Shown: one piece after another, positions 1-12,639 of the stretch | How positions within the stretch are numbered: the stretch's first letter is position 1 | How the letters are laid out: the number at the start of each line of letters is the position of its first letter | From: Symbiodinium natans | Lineage: Eukaryota > Sar > Dinophyceae > Suessiales > Symbiodiniaceae | Length of the DNA stretch: 64,000 bases | NCBI GenBank assembly: GCA_905221605.1 | Contig: CAJNDS010002731.1 | Span: 105,001-169,000, forward strand | Direction of reading: 5' to 3' | Position numbers and translations under genes: made by a program | Notes under the pieces: generated by a model | Seen by the model: the letters and a program-made list of their open reading frames with translations, nothing else | Database searches by the model: none | Told to the model about the DNA's origin: nothing

Positions 1-1660
1 CTTTTTCAGATTTCTTATCGGTAGCCAGCCGAATGCCCGCCCCTCAAATCCATGTCTTCTCACAGTGGAGCGACATGCAAAGGTGCGGCTTGGGTATGAC
101 TTGAGGTGTTCGTGCTGTGCTTGTTCTTGCGGTTGGGTTCCATGATGTCCCTAAGATGGGGCTCCTGTCGCCAAAATTTTATCAACAGGACCAAGCTCTC
201 CTTGTTGCATTCCTAAAAGGAAGCTGCCCTGAGCTTGCAATTTTAGCCTAGCGGAGATTATGCTTGCATTGGCGTGACAAAGAGTGCTGCTCATGTGAAG
301 CTCTGAGCGTCTTGATGTGATCCTCCTGGCATGGCCGAGACACTCTGCGTGCCCGAGGCGTCGAGTGGCATGGAGGTGACTCAGACTTGTACAGGCGTTG
401 ATATGCTTTGATAGATCTCCAGTGGCTCTCTCTCCACCGAACGGTGACCTGCGAAAGTCCGGACAATTCTAGGCCAGCGGCAGGGTTGAAACCCGTGCCT
501 GCTGGAATGTTACTCAGCATAGCGGCGTAGGGTGGTTGACCTCACTGCCGAATCCTTATGAGTTGCCGTTTCCACGTGCTCTGTTGCGCAAAAAGGCGAG
601 AGGCTGGGCTTGTGGTTGTGGTGGCTTGGTCTCCCCTCGAAACTCTTGAAGGCCTGTCTCCACGAAACCTTGAAGCCGACAGGAGCAGGAGCCGTGAAAA
701 TGTTCCTTACCAAGCTTAAACAGTAACTTGAAGAGGCCTCGTCCTCGCGACTGTCTGCACTTTTGAGATGCGAAGAACAAACGAGACTTAAAAAGCGACG
801 GCAGTTACGCGGAGCACCCCAGGTGCCTCAGTCACCCCCCAGGTGCTTCATCTGACTGCATCGTTGAGCCGTGAACAGCAAAAGGCCAGAACAAAAGTTC
901 ACGACAGTCACGAGGACGGCGCCACCCGCGTGCCTCATCCTCGTGACTGTCTGCGCTCCTTGAGCTGCCCGAAACTCCCCAACGCTTGGAACCCCACCTC
1001 TTAAAGCAAGAAACCCTTCTGCTATGCATTCGGGCAAAAAACATAGCAACAAGCATCAAAGCACATCCCAAACACCATTGCAGGGCTCATAGGGTCAGGC
1101 TGAAGTAATCCATGCGGCCCATGCGGCTCTCGAGGGTGGCTTCCGCGAGGGACCCAGGCCAGCAACACCCGAGACACCGCGCGTCGCCGCGTCACCGGTG
1201 AGCTCAACATGCGCCGCCTTGATTCTGACTTCCCGCTCTCGACTTCCCGCAGGAGAAGCGCAGGGCAACCGAAGTGTTTTTGGGGAGACCTACTTGCGCT
1301 TTCGAGCTGTGTAGATTTGTGTGTAGGTGCATATGTCAAGCCCAAGTTTGATTGGCATTTCAAGCCTGAATACCGAGGAAAATCTTCCCTTTGTGAAACC
1401 CAAGGTGCACCCGCCCTCCCCCTCCTCCCCCCCTCCCCCCTCACCCTCTGCAAGCAGGGCTGCATGCGAGTCCCTCTTGTCTGCTGCGCAACTCATTGAA
1501 TTCCGTATTCGGCTCAGCTTCGCCACCGACGGTTGGCGGGCGTTGAGCTGTGGCTTTGGCAGAGGCACTTGCCGGGGAGCTCCAGCTTCTGTTGAAGCCG
1601 TTACTTCCCATGTTTGCTTTCCATTGCTTTCTCGCAATGACGGTCTCTCGCAATCTCCTG
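1..1660. other. Intergenic or unrecognised 5' stretch
   Basis: I see no protein family, no consistent exon-like frame and no RNA gene here. Open frames on both strands are short and of low complexity. A C-rich tract lies near 1409-1445. The region probably belongs to an intergenic spacer or to introns of an upstream gene outside the window. Confidence 0.5.
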
Positions 1661-1676
1661 CTTACCCTTCAGGGCC

Positions 1677-2370
1677 ATGGCCTACCGTGAACGAGACGTC
1701 GAGGCAAATGCAACATTCCTGAGATTTTTGATGCAGTTGTTGCATGGCCCGCATGGGTCCACGTGGTCCGCATAGTAGACGGGTTGAGGGGGACAGGAGG
1801 CATAGGAGGAGGCTGAAGAGGCTGAAGAAAACTGGGCTCAAGAGGCTCTCTGGAGCCACTCTCGGCTTTCTCTCCCTCTCTCTCCCTCTCTCTCTCTTCT
1901 GTCTCTCTCTCTCTCTTTCTTCTGTCTCCCTCTCTCTGTGTCTCTCTCTCGTTCCCTCTTTGGTAACGCTGTGCGTGATGAGGACGAGGACAGCGTCGGT
2001 CCTCCACACCCGGAGGATGGTGGCTACGACGTGGCCTGGCCCGCTGTGCGGGGTCCCAGAGCCTTTGCAAAGCCCTGCAAAGCCCTGCAGCAATGGACTC
2101 GTTTTTTCACGTCTCTTACATCACATTGTTGCATCCGGTGAGCAGAGCTCCCGCTGCCCTCTCCCTCTTCGCAAGCTGCCCTCACTGAGAGGAGAAGCCA
2201 GCCTTTCCCCATCACTTGTCAGTCATGCCTCTCACACGGTCTTCAAACTCAACGAAACTCCAACTGAGGGCGCTGATGAGCATGAGGAATTCTCTGCAGC
2301 AGTGGCCGAAACTGTCAATGACAAAGGGCCCCTCGGCCTCGTAGCCAAAGTTGCCTGCAGCGGCTGCGAG
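1677..2370 (+). CDS. Unidentified gene, 5' exons with candidate start codon
   Basis: An ATG at 1677 follows a pyrimidine-rich stretch ending in AG (about 1661-1672), the arrangement expected at a dinoflagellate trans-splice acceptor. The frame begins MAYRERDVEANATFLRFLMQ and stays open for about 32 codons. Two further exon-like stretches follow in the same orientation: an acidic one near 1969-2040 (contains AVRDEDEDSVGPPHPEDGG) and one near 2264-2340 (contains EGADEHEEFSAAVAETV). They are separated by a CT-rich stretch (about 1862-1965) that looks intronic. I recognise no family. These exons could be the 5' end of the ketosynthase gene that is clear from 3651, or a separate short gene; the sequence alone does not decide. 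Exon ends are approximate. Confidence 0.35.
1862..1965. repeat. CT-rich low-complexity tract
   Basis: About 100 bases of degenerate (CT)n on the + strand, lying between two exon-like stretches, so probably an intronic pyrimidine tract. Confidence 0.8.
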
Positions 2371-2809
2371 TGGCTTGCGTCTGGCTTGCGGAGCAGCGGC
2401 GAGCAAAGGTACTGCGTCATCAGCATGCCGCTCGCCGACGAGCCTCACTGGCCTGGAAGCCTGAGCAAATTCTGAAAAACCCTCGTGCCTGTGACTCGCT
2501 CTGTTACAGTAACTCCTCATCCTTAGAAAAATATCATGCCAGGGCAGTGCCGGAGATCGACGAAAGTGTGAAGTCGATGGAGTGGGGCGTTTTCCCGGCG
2601 GTGCCGGCCTCAGGAATTTTGGGGATAACTTGTCGTGGCGGTTATGGCGTTTCTGGGACCCCCCTTGGTTGGCCCCATGTGAGTATCGGACAAAACCTAT
2701 GGAAGAGGTAACCTTAATTAGAGGGGGCATATGGATTTGACAAGGTCGCTCTTGTACGAGAACCGATAGGGCCGACCCTAAACCGATACCCTCGGCAAGT
2801 ACTAAGGTT

Positions 2810-3386
2810 GTACTAAGAATCAACGAAAACCCAGCCGGCTCACGGGAACGTCGGTTCCAGCACGAAGCCTGTACTACAAATCGACGAAAACCCAGCCGGC
2901 TCACGGGAACGTCGGTTCCAGTATGAAGCTTGTACTACAAATCAACGAAAACCCAGGCAGCTCACGGGAAAGTCGGTTCCAGTACTGAGCTTGTACTAAG
3001 AATCAACGAAAACCCAGCCGGCTCACGGGAACGTCGGTTCCAGTACTAAGCTTGTACTACAAATCAATGAAAACCCAGCCAGCTCACGGGAACGTCGGTT
3101 CCAGTGCGAAGCCTGTCGTACAAATCGACGAAAACCCAGCCGGCTCACGGGAACGTCCGTTCCAGTACTGAGCTTGTACTACAAATCAACGAAACCCCAG
3201 CCATTCCAAGCTTGTACTACAAATCAACGAAAACCCAGCCGGCTCACGGGAACGTCGGTTCCAGTATGAAGCTTGTTCTACAAATCAACGAAAGCCCAGC
3301 CAGCTCACGGGAAAGTCGGTTCCAGTACTGAGCTTGAACTAAAAATCAACGAAAACCCAGCCGGCTCACGGGAACGTCGGTTCTAA
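2810..3386. repeat. 61-bp tandem repeat array (about 9.5 copies)
   Basis: A 61-bp unit with core ATCAACGAAAACCCAGCC is repeated with only a few substitutions per copy. The ATC of the core falls at 2819, 2880, 2941, 3002, 3063, 3124, 3185, 3223, 3284 and 3345, so the period is exactly 61 except for one copy cut to 38 bp. Related GATAGGGCCGACCCTA-type sequence flanks the array on both sides (about 2766 and 3581). There is no spacer diversity, so it is not a CRISPR array. It sits just 5' of the first clear ketosynthase exon. Confidence 0.93.
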
Positions 3387-3650
3387 ATTGTTGGTTCTTC
3401 CCCCAAACCCTGTAAAACGATAATCAAGAAAATAGAACGATAACCCTGGGAGGGATGAATAGATTTAACTCGGGGTTGTTATACAACCCCACCTGAAACT
3501 CCAAGTAGCTGGTACGCATTGCTGCATAACCGATAGGCGCCAGTCCTGAACAACTCCCGTAGATAATTCCTGCATGACCGATAGGGGCCGACCCTATTCC
3601 ACGCGGCATTCGGGACGTACTAGAGGTTTGGACCGCTACTCATGTGTTGA

Positions 3651-5524
3651 ATCCGGCTCTTCACTGAGGAGACGGAGGAGGAGTACTTGGGTGTGGAGGT
3701 CAGCGACTGCAAGGTTGCCTGGCTCCAGTACGTCGGCTACCAGGCGCCAACACCATAAAGTCCCCCACATTCTGGCGGCCCTAGCGGCCCTAGCGGCCCT
3801 AGCGGCCCTAGCAATCCTTCTCGTAGAAGTCGTAGCTTGTGCGTGGATGGGGAAAACTCGGTTGCAGGCGAGCAGAGGTTCAGGGCTCCGGATGTACGAC
3901 ATCGAGGAGATGGGACCCAACATGCAGATGGATCGCCTGGCGGGGGTCCCCTAGCAAAGGGGGAACCTTGCACACCATCTTGCTTTCCGCATCTTTGGCG
4001 CGTGGTGTTTTTTTTTTTTCCTTTGTTTTGCTGAGGCACCGCTGGAGCTCTGCGACAGAGCGCTGACCAACGTGGCAGCGCTGATGTGGACCGCCTCCTG
4101 GGCATGCGGCATGCGGCATGCGCTCCCTGCCCCTCCCCCGCCCACCCCCCCCCATGGCTCACTCCATGGCTCACTCCGTACCTCCGTTCCCCTTGCCGCC
4201 AAAGTGCTTTCTCTTGCCACTCCGCTTCCATGCCGCTATCAGTCAGCAGTTGGCCTGAGGCCATACACGCCCGAATACGAAGATGACAAGGCTTTTGCCG
4301 TGTTTCAGCGTACCAGCGGCCTGGCCTGGGCCCCTGACTCACGCCATCGTCTCTTGGTTTTGCATGTGCAGAGCGACCAGGTGAGATCCTCCATCAATCC
4401 TGGTGACGAAGGCACCGCCCTACCTTGCTTATCCTTGCTTCCTTTCTTTGCACACATCTTGTGGTTGTCGGTGCAGGCGTCAGGAGTCGGACCTTCGGGC
4501 AGGCACCCGTATGACTCCGTCTGACCTGTAGGGCGCTCGTATGCAATGGGCACGATGCGGAAGGACGAGCAGAGCGAGCTCGACACGCACATCGCCTTCG
4601 TAGATGGCAAGCCTGCCTGACCAGCTTAAATCCAGCGCCAGGTGCTGCAAATGGCTGAGCCCGGTGCTGATTTCACACGACGGCTGGGCATTCTGATCAC
4701 CCGAAAAACACAGAAAGAAACCGCGGGTGCAGCTTGATTTCAGAAACTCGGTACCTCTGCAGTGAAGCGCACCACATCGCCTGCCAGACGCCTTGCGATG
4801 ATTTTCCTGGTAGACAATGCGGAGGTCTTAGATAGCGGTGTTGCGTTGCGGCGTTGCGTTGCGGCGTTGCGTTGCGGCGTTGCCAAGTTGCGGCCTCAGC
4901 TTGGGCATTCGCTGCGACAGCTGAGGATGGTGGAGAACTGGAGCTTTTTCCAAATCCCACCGGCTACGACTACAACGAGGAGGGTTCTTTGGGACTGCTG
5001 CACAAGCTGCCAGAAAAGTGAGCAGTTTTCTCTCTCTCTCTCTTTTTTTTTTTTTTTTGGGGGGGGGGGGGGGTAGGGGATGCGCCGATTTTTTTCCGGG
5101 AGGTGACACTTCCCCTCTCGAAGAACAAGCTCATCGTCTTTCGATGCGATGCCCTGGGCCTGAACTACAGCTACCGCCCCAAAGGCCTTCAGTTTCAAGT
5201 CAGTTCCCCTGGTGGGCCCCCTTTTTTTGCGGTGCAACAAAGGCGGCAGAAGTGTAGCAGCGTGTGTCAGAAGTTGAGATGGAAGGTAAGCACATGGCCC
5301 TGCAGAGCTGGGTCCTGGACGTCCCATCCGCCTGGAAGGACAAGGAGGAGGCGCTGTGGAGTCTGCTTTGGAGACGTTGTTACACCGTCTGCGGACCTTT
5401 ATGTTGGGTTTCTTTGCGCCATTTTTCCTTGTTCATTTTGTTGGTGCTTTGCCCGTTTTGAGAGGCGCTGCGCATCCTGGACGGCCCGGAAGAGCCGGAG
5501 GGCCGGCGGAACAACGTCATGGGG
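3651..5524 (+). CDS. Type I-like polyketide synthase gene, N-terminal region exons
   Basis: Exon-like stretches lie at about 3651-3743 (ends ...VSDCKVAWLQYVGYQ, contains ETEEEYLGVEV), 3877-3945 (LRMYDIEEMGPNMQMDRLA), 4036-4092, 4237-4308, 4531-4610, 4921-5017, 5103-5198, 5291-5350 and 5465-5524. The last four join in frame: the 5103 exon (KNKLIVFRCDALGLNYSYRP), then 5291 (HMALQSWVLD), then 5465 (ALRILDGPEEPEGRRNNVMG). The EEEYLG element resembles the ExExGYLG motif described upstream of the KS domain in dinoflagellate single-domain polyketide synthases. The intron at 5351-5464 starts GC and repeats the exon-start bases GCGCTG. The first exon and true start are not identified; exons before 4900 are less certain than those after it. 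Confidence 0.7.
5028..5077. repeat. CT / poly-T / poly-G low-complexity tract in an intron
   Basis: (CT)n followed by a run of about 17 T and then about 15 G, inside the intron between the 4921 and 5103 exons. Confidence 0.8.
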
Positions 5525-5715
5525 GCCACTTGGGCTTCTGGTGCAAAAGGGCTGCTGACACTCCTCTTCTCTGTTTTTGGCGGGGTGCCGGTGTCAGACT
5601 GCAAAGAGAGCTCCTTTCTTCTTTTTGAGAGGAAAGCGCAGGGGGGAAGACGGTGCTCCAACGAAGTCTTCTTAGGCCTTCCCCTTTCCCTCCCCCCCCC
5701 CTTCAAGCAAAACAG

Positions 5716-8700
5716 GGTGCCGCTGAGGTGTGCACCCGGTACCCTGGACTCGGATTTGAAGTCCAGGCGGGCCACGGCGATTTTTGCTGGTCGCAGCACA
5801 AGCACGCAGCAGAGCCAATTCACGCTCATTGGTCTCTCCAGGCTTACTGGAACATGCTGGTGGCTGGCACAGACACAGAGGCCGGAAAGACCAGGGACGC
5901 CGCCCTTCGTTGCTGCAGCATCTTGGTCCCTGGGTACGGTAGCACCAGCTTTGCTTGAAGAGGTCAAAATTCCCATCCAGCGCTGGGACACAGACATCTA
6001 CTACAGGCTGGACAGGGGGGGTTGATTGATGCAGGCTCCAGTTCATCTCATTTACGTGGCCTTTCGAGTATTTCATGTTTCTGCAGCATGCAACAGTGGC
6101 CAGGGCCGAGCATACCATCGGCTTTTCGATGACCTGCCATGGAGCGAACCTGCAACAGGACAGCTGTTGTGCTCTTTCACCGTGAGCACATGCAGTCCGA
6201 CGGTTTTGGGCTGGTTTGGCTGTCACTGTAGCGCCTGGCTCTGCGCACCAGTCCGAAATCGAGATGTTCGACAACCAGTTCTTTGGCATCGAGCAGAGAG
6301 AGGCCCCGTTCGGGAGCCCGGGCAGGAGCACTGATGCAAAGACCTGCCTGCCAGGCTATCGAAATGGCTCCCTACATGCGAGTGATGTTAGAGGCTCCCC
6401 GGCCCCGTCTTTCTTCCAGTGGTTTTCGGGGTGTGCACTCTGCCGTGCTGCCGTGCATTCCGGTGTGCACTCTCCAGGTGGGCTATGAGGCCCTGCACAA
6501 CTCGGGCCACCGGCGGAGTGAGTTGAAGGGCTGGAAGTGCGGCGTCTTCTGTGGAGATTCCGGCCCGGTGCCCGGAGAGTGCCAGCACTGCCAGCACTGC
6601 CTCGTCGCTTTGAAAATCTGAAAGGTTCCGATTGGGACGGCATTCACTACACCGCCCCGAAGGACATGCCCCTCAAGTTCGGGGGCAGGCTGAGTGGGCT
6701 GAGTGCACTGAGGGGGGGTTGAGGGCTATGGCCGGTCCTGCGGTCCTCTGCGCTCCCATGCAGGGAGCGATCTGCAGCTGCAAATCGCCTGTCGCATATC
6801 TTCGGCTTGACTGGTCCAACAAGCACTGCAGAAACAGCTTGTCCCGACCTCACTTTGCGTCCGCCATTTCGGTGCTGGTGCATGCTGCCATGAGGAAGAA
6901 CTCGAGTGTGGGACTCTTTGCTGAGGCTCGTCAAGTCTGGTTGCCACAGGCATCGCACAGATGACGATGAGGTCGCATGACCGCAGTTTGCCAGAGGGGC
7001 CATCTGCTTGCACAACTGCCCGACGTGCGCGCGTGTGTCTTCGCATGCTGAAGGGAACTCTTTGAGCAACCCTTCAACCTACTGCAAGAACTCTTCGTCG
7101 TCAGTCCTTTTTGACTTGCACCCCTGAGGGCAAAGCTGGAGGACCAGCAGACGCCCAACATCACAACCGAGCTGAAGCACGGCCTTGTGGTGCGCAACGC
7201 GGGTGTTTGAGAGACCGCTCGAGAGAGTTCCACAATTGAGAAGTTCGTTTGCGCTATCTGAAGCTGATCCGAGATCGGGAGCAATCTGCTTTTGGGGCCC
7301 GGTGGCTACATCTCCTTGAGCGGCCCTGGCATGCTCACGCACCAGGGCCGGCGGCGGCCCCAGAGGGCGGCCTGTTTTTGCCAAATCCCCCTCCCCCCTC
7401 CCCCCCCCCCCTCAGCAGCCCCTCTCAGCCCACTCCGCGTACAAGGGGCGGGGTCCTCACTCTCTCTCGCATCTTCTTTTTTGCGCTCTCTCTAGCCCTC
7501 TCTCTCTCCCTCTCTCTGCTCTCTGGCTCTCTTCACTTCGCGCTGTGAGGTGCTTCACTTTTGACAATTCGGCGGATGGCTTCGCGCGAGGCGAGGGCGT
7601 GGGCTCCATCAAGCTCAAGGCTCCCGGATGCTCTCCCCTCGGGGCTTCGGCGGAGGGTGGGGGGTTGCTTTACAAAGAGGCTGTTTCGGGGGATTTTGAA
7701 GTCCGTTGCAATATGACGCTCTTTTGATAACTTGGCCTGAGGAGTGCAGTAGAGGAGGCGCCCCCCATACATGCTCGTGGAATGTCGGGAGGTCTGTGAG
7801 GACACAGTCGACGCAGCTGGCCGAGTTGCAATGCTCATCGGCTGCAGCGTCAACCAGGCCCAGCGCCTCAACGAAGAGTTCAAGCTCGCTTTGGGGTACA
7901 CGCTCTTCGCTTCTCTTCTCTTTGACTTCTTTCTCTCTCTCTGTCTCTGCCTCTCCCTCTCCCTCTCTCCACCTTGTCTTGCTTTTCAAGTCGCTCTCTC
8001 GTTCGCAGAGGTTGTTTTCTCCCTGACCACAGGACGGCCGCAGTGCATCCATGACGGCGCCGCACGGTCCGGGGCCCTCTCTCTCTTCGCCTTTGTGCTC
8101 TCTCAACATTCTCAACATGTGGGGAGTCGGCCACAGCATGTGGTGAGTGCCTTCCGGAGTTTTAGTTGGTTCTTGTAGCATGGTGCTCTTTGCTTACTGC
8201 TTTTTAAGCCTGTTGTCTTAGAGATCCTCGGAGCTTTCTTTCGTTTGTGTTTTTGCTCTGCTTCTCTCTACTTGTAGTGCCCTCTGACTGACTTGTGTCT
8301 GCGTGAGGACCATCGCAGCAGGAAGTCATTCGGCAGTCTATGCGCGAGGCATGCGCCGGGTGGCTTCTTGTTGACTGAATTTGCTTTGCTGGGTGCGTTC
8401 TAGCGGAGAGGCCGGCTTGTCGCCGAACAGTATCACCATTGCCGAGTGCCATGGAACAGGCTCCACCTGTGCGGCGCCTGTGTCTTTCCTGGTCGAATAA
8501 GCACTCGCAGAATTAGAAGCATCGCCGTGCCAGGGACGGCGCTTGGAGATCCGATCGAAATCGGTGCCCTGCGAGGGGCCTCTCGGCTGAGGAGCTAAGT
8601 CAGCCGAGCAACTGAGTAGTCGGAGATATGGCCGGTAACTTCCATAAACCTCCGTAAAACCTCTTAGCATCAGCACAAAGCCCCAAGGTCATGCGAGCAG

Positions 8701-9493
8701 ATCGCGCCCGCCCGATATTGAAGACGAGCTCTAAGACGAACCTGGGCCACTTGGAAGCGGGGGCCGGCATGGCAGGCGAGCCGGAGCCATTTTACCGCCA
8801 TGTACTGTCATGCACGTGGCAAAATGTGCAAGCGATGATGCTCGATCTGTGGACAGGCTTGATCAAATGCATCTGTATGTTGAACTACTCTTCTGGCGCC
8901 CCCAACATCCACCTTTTGGTGCTCAACCCGCACTTGGACGTGGCCGGCCAGGGCCCCGGAGGGGCACCCCGTGCTCTTTGAGAAGTCTCTCTCTCTGGGG
9001 CACTTCGTTGTGTTTTCAGATCGCTTTATTATTTGTCGGTTTGGTGCAGAGGTTATCCCGTGTACTTCGAGTCGGAACTGCTCGACTACGGTCGCGCGCC
9101 CAGAACATCTCCTTGAAGCTTCCCAGTTTTCCTGGAAGCCCCCCCCCCCCCCCCCTGCTTGGGAAGTCCCTGGCAAAGTGGCGCCCTCTGGAAGGCTACA
9201 ACAGCGGGCTCACTGGCGTGTCATCCTTCGGCTTCGGAGGTGCCAGCACTCAGCATTCACTCAGCATTCACCCAGCATTGACAGCATTGACTCGGCATCC
9301 TCACGGCATCACGGCATCCTCACGGCAACGCATGGTAACGGTACCTTTGTATGGTTAGGGGTTTTCTGACGCAGATCTGCAGATCGCACCGCCAGGCACC
9401 AACGCTCGTGCAGACGTGTGGGGCCACGCGACCAAGGGGCATCGCTACTGCATCACTGGCCCGCTGGAGTCTCTGACGCAGTTCCAAAGATAG
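5716..9493 (+). CDS. Beta-ketoacyl synthase (KS) domain of a dinoflagellate polyketide synthase, frameshifted
   Basis: KS domains join acyl units by decarboxylative condensation. Exons: 5716-5766, 5842-5880, 5963-6015, 6252-6302 (FDNQFFGIE), 6355-6393, 6478-6562 (GYEALHNSGH), 6625-6688, 6777-6908, 7274-7350, 7550-7619 (DNSADGFARGEG), 7801-7857, 8033-8073, 8404-8459 (ECHGTG, catalytic His), 8534-8577 (GDPIEIGALRG), 8688-8775 (KTNLGHLEAGAGMAG, second His), 8857-8946, 9052-9239 (GVSSFGFGG) and 9396-9493 (NARADVWGHATKGHRY, then TAG). Most junctions keep frame, with GC donors and AG|G acceptors. One exon after 6015 and one near 8100-8400 were not found. The active-site Cys codon at 6840-6842 is present, but the frame shifts directly after it, and a second shift lies near 9088. 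These may be assembly errors or pseudogene lesions. No acyltransferase or ACP follows directly, consistent with a single-domain enzyme. The product is unknown. Confidence 0.9.
6838..6848 (+). other. Frameshift at the KS active-site cysteine
   Basis: Upstream sequence reads the expected KS run ending T-A-C. Immediately after the Cys codon (6840-6842) the original frame loses KS-like sequence, while the next frame carries a typical continuation (SAISVLVHAAMRK, about 6855-6902). The length change is consistent with one missing base. I do not see an intron that would explain it. Confidence 0.75.
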
Positions 9494-10349
9494 TTCTTCC
9501 AATGTCGCAACAGAGTGCAAGACAGAAGCAGAGACACATCTGCCTCGGAGTCAGTGAGCACGCAGTTCGCAGATCAACTAATGTCGGACACATCAGGTTT
9601 CAAGTTAAGCTGAAGTAGGCCGAGTGCGATTTGCTGCCATGAGCTAAAAGACCTGACCCGCGCAGAGAGCCCCTCGCCCTCAAGACTCTGCAACTTGCCA
9701 TTGAGAAGCTTTGCTCACGTTTCTTGTTTTGCTTTGCCCATGTTCTGCTGCTTTGGGCTCAAGACGTGTCACCCTGAACCACATCGGGAAATCCTGTTTT
9801 AAAGGTTCGGGCAGGACCTCCCACGCACCTGAGATCCAGTGACATGCAGGGTTACTGTATGTCTGTTGTTGCATTCGTTTTGAAAAATTAGCGGCTCTTC
9901 GTCCCGGAGTCCAAGCCCTTTGAAGGACTTATGCGCCTTCTGGCGCCCGTCTGTGCCCCAGAACGTTGAGTGATCGTTGCTTCAGAGGGTGCAAGGAGCC
10001 GCATCGGGGAGGCAAAGCAGCGGAACTGGGAAACTGTTGGGGTGAGTGGTGCTGAAGCTCATGGGATCTCATGGCTTGCTGCTGCAGCGTGCAGACATGC
10101 TGAGAGACGGCTGAGAGGCAGCTGAGAGGCAGCTTTGCTCTTGTCTGAGCTACGCATCGTGCCGACATTTGTTGAAACGCGCAGCATTTTTTGGCTGAAG
10201 CCATCCTCGAGAGTCCAGAGCGTCCCACCGAGATCCTCAGGCACCTGAGCGAAGAGTTATCTTCAAAAAAAGAAGGAAGAGCTACACTGAAAACTCCACT
10301 CTGCTCTTCGGGTCTCCTCAGTCTCCTCCTCTCGGTCTCCTCACTCCAA
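9494..10349. other. Spacer between the KS gene and the zinc-knuckle gene
   Basis: No recognisable coding exon. The KS reading ends at TAG 9491-9493. The last 60 bases before 10350 are strongly pyrimidine-rich, suiting the 3' splice site described for the next gene. Confidence 0.5.
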
Positions 10350-10359
10350 GGTTTTCGTC
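10290..10359 (+). promoter_or_regulatory. Candidate spliced-leader trans-splice acceptor
   Basis: A C/T-rich stretch (10299-10349) ends in CCAAG at 10350, ten bases before an ATG that opens directly into a zinc-knuckle frame. In dinoflagellates the spliced leader is added at such AG sites. RNA evidence is needed to confirm it. Confidence 0.5.
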
Positions 10360-12632
<2,273 letters not shown>

Positions 12633-12639
12633 GTGTGAG

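Noticed and set aside
2810-3386. CRISPR-like array
   Set aside because: The repeats are contiguous, with no unique spacers, and the genome is eukaryotic.
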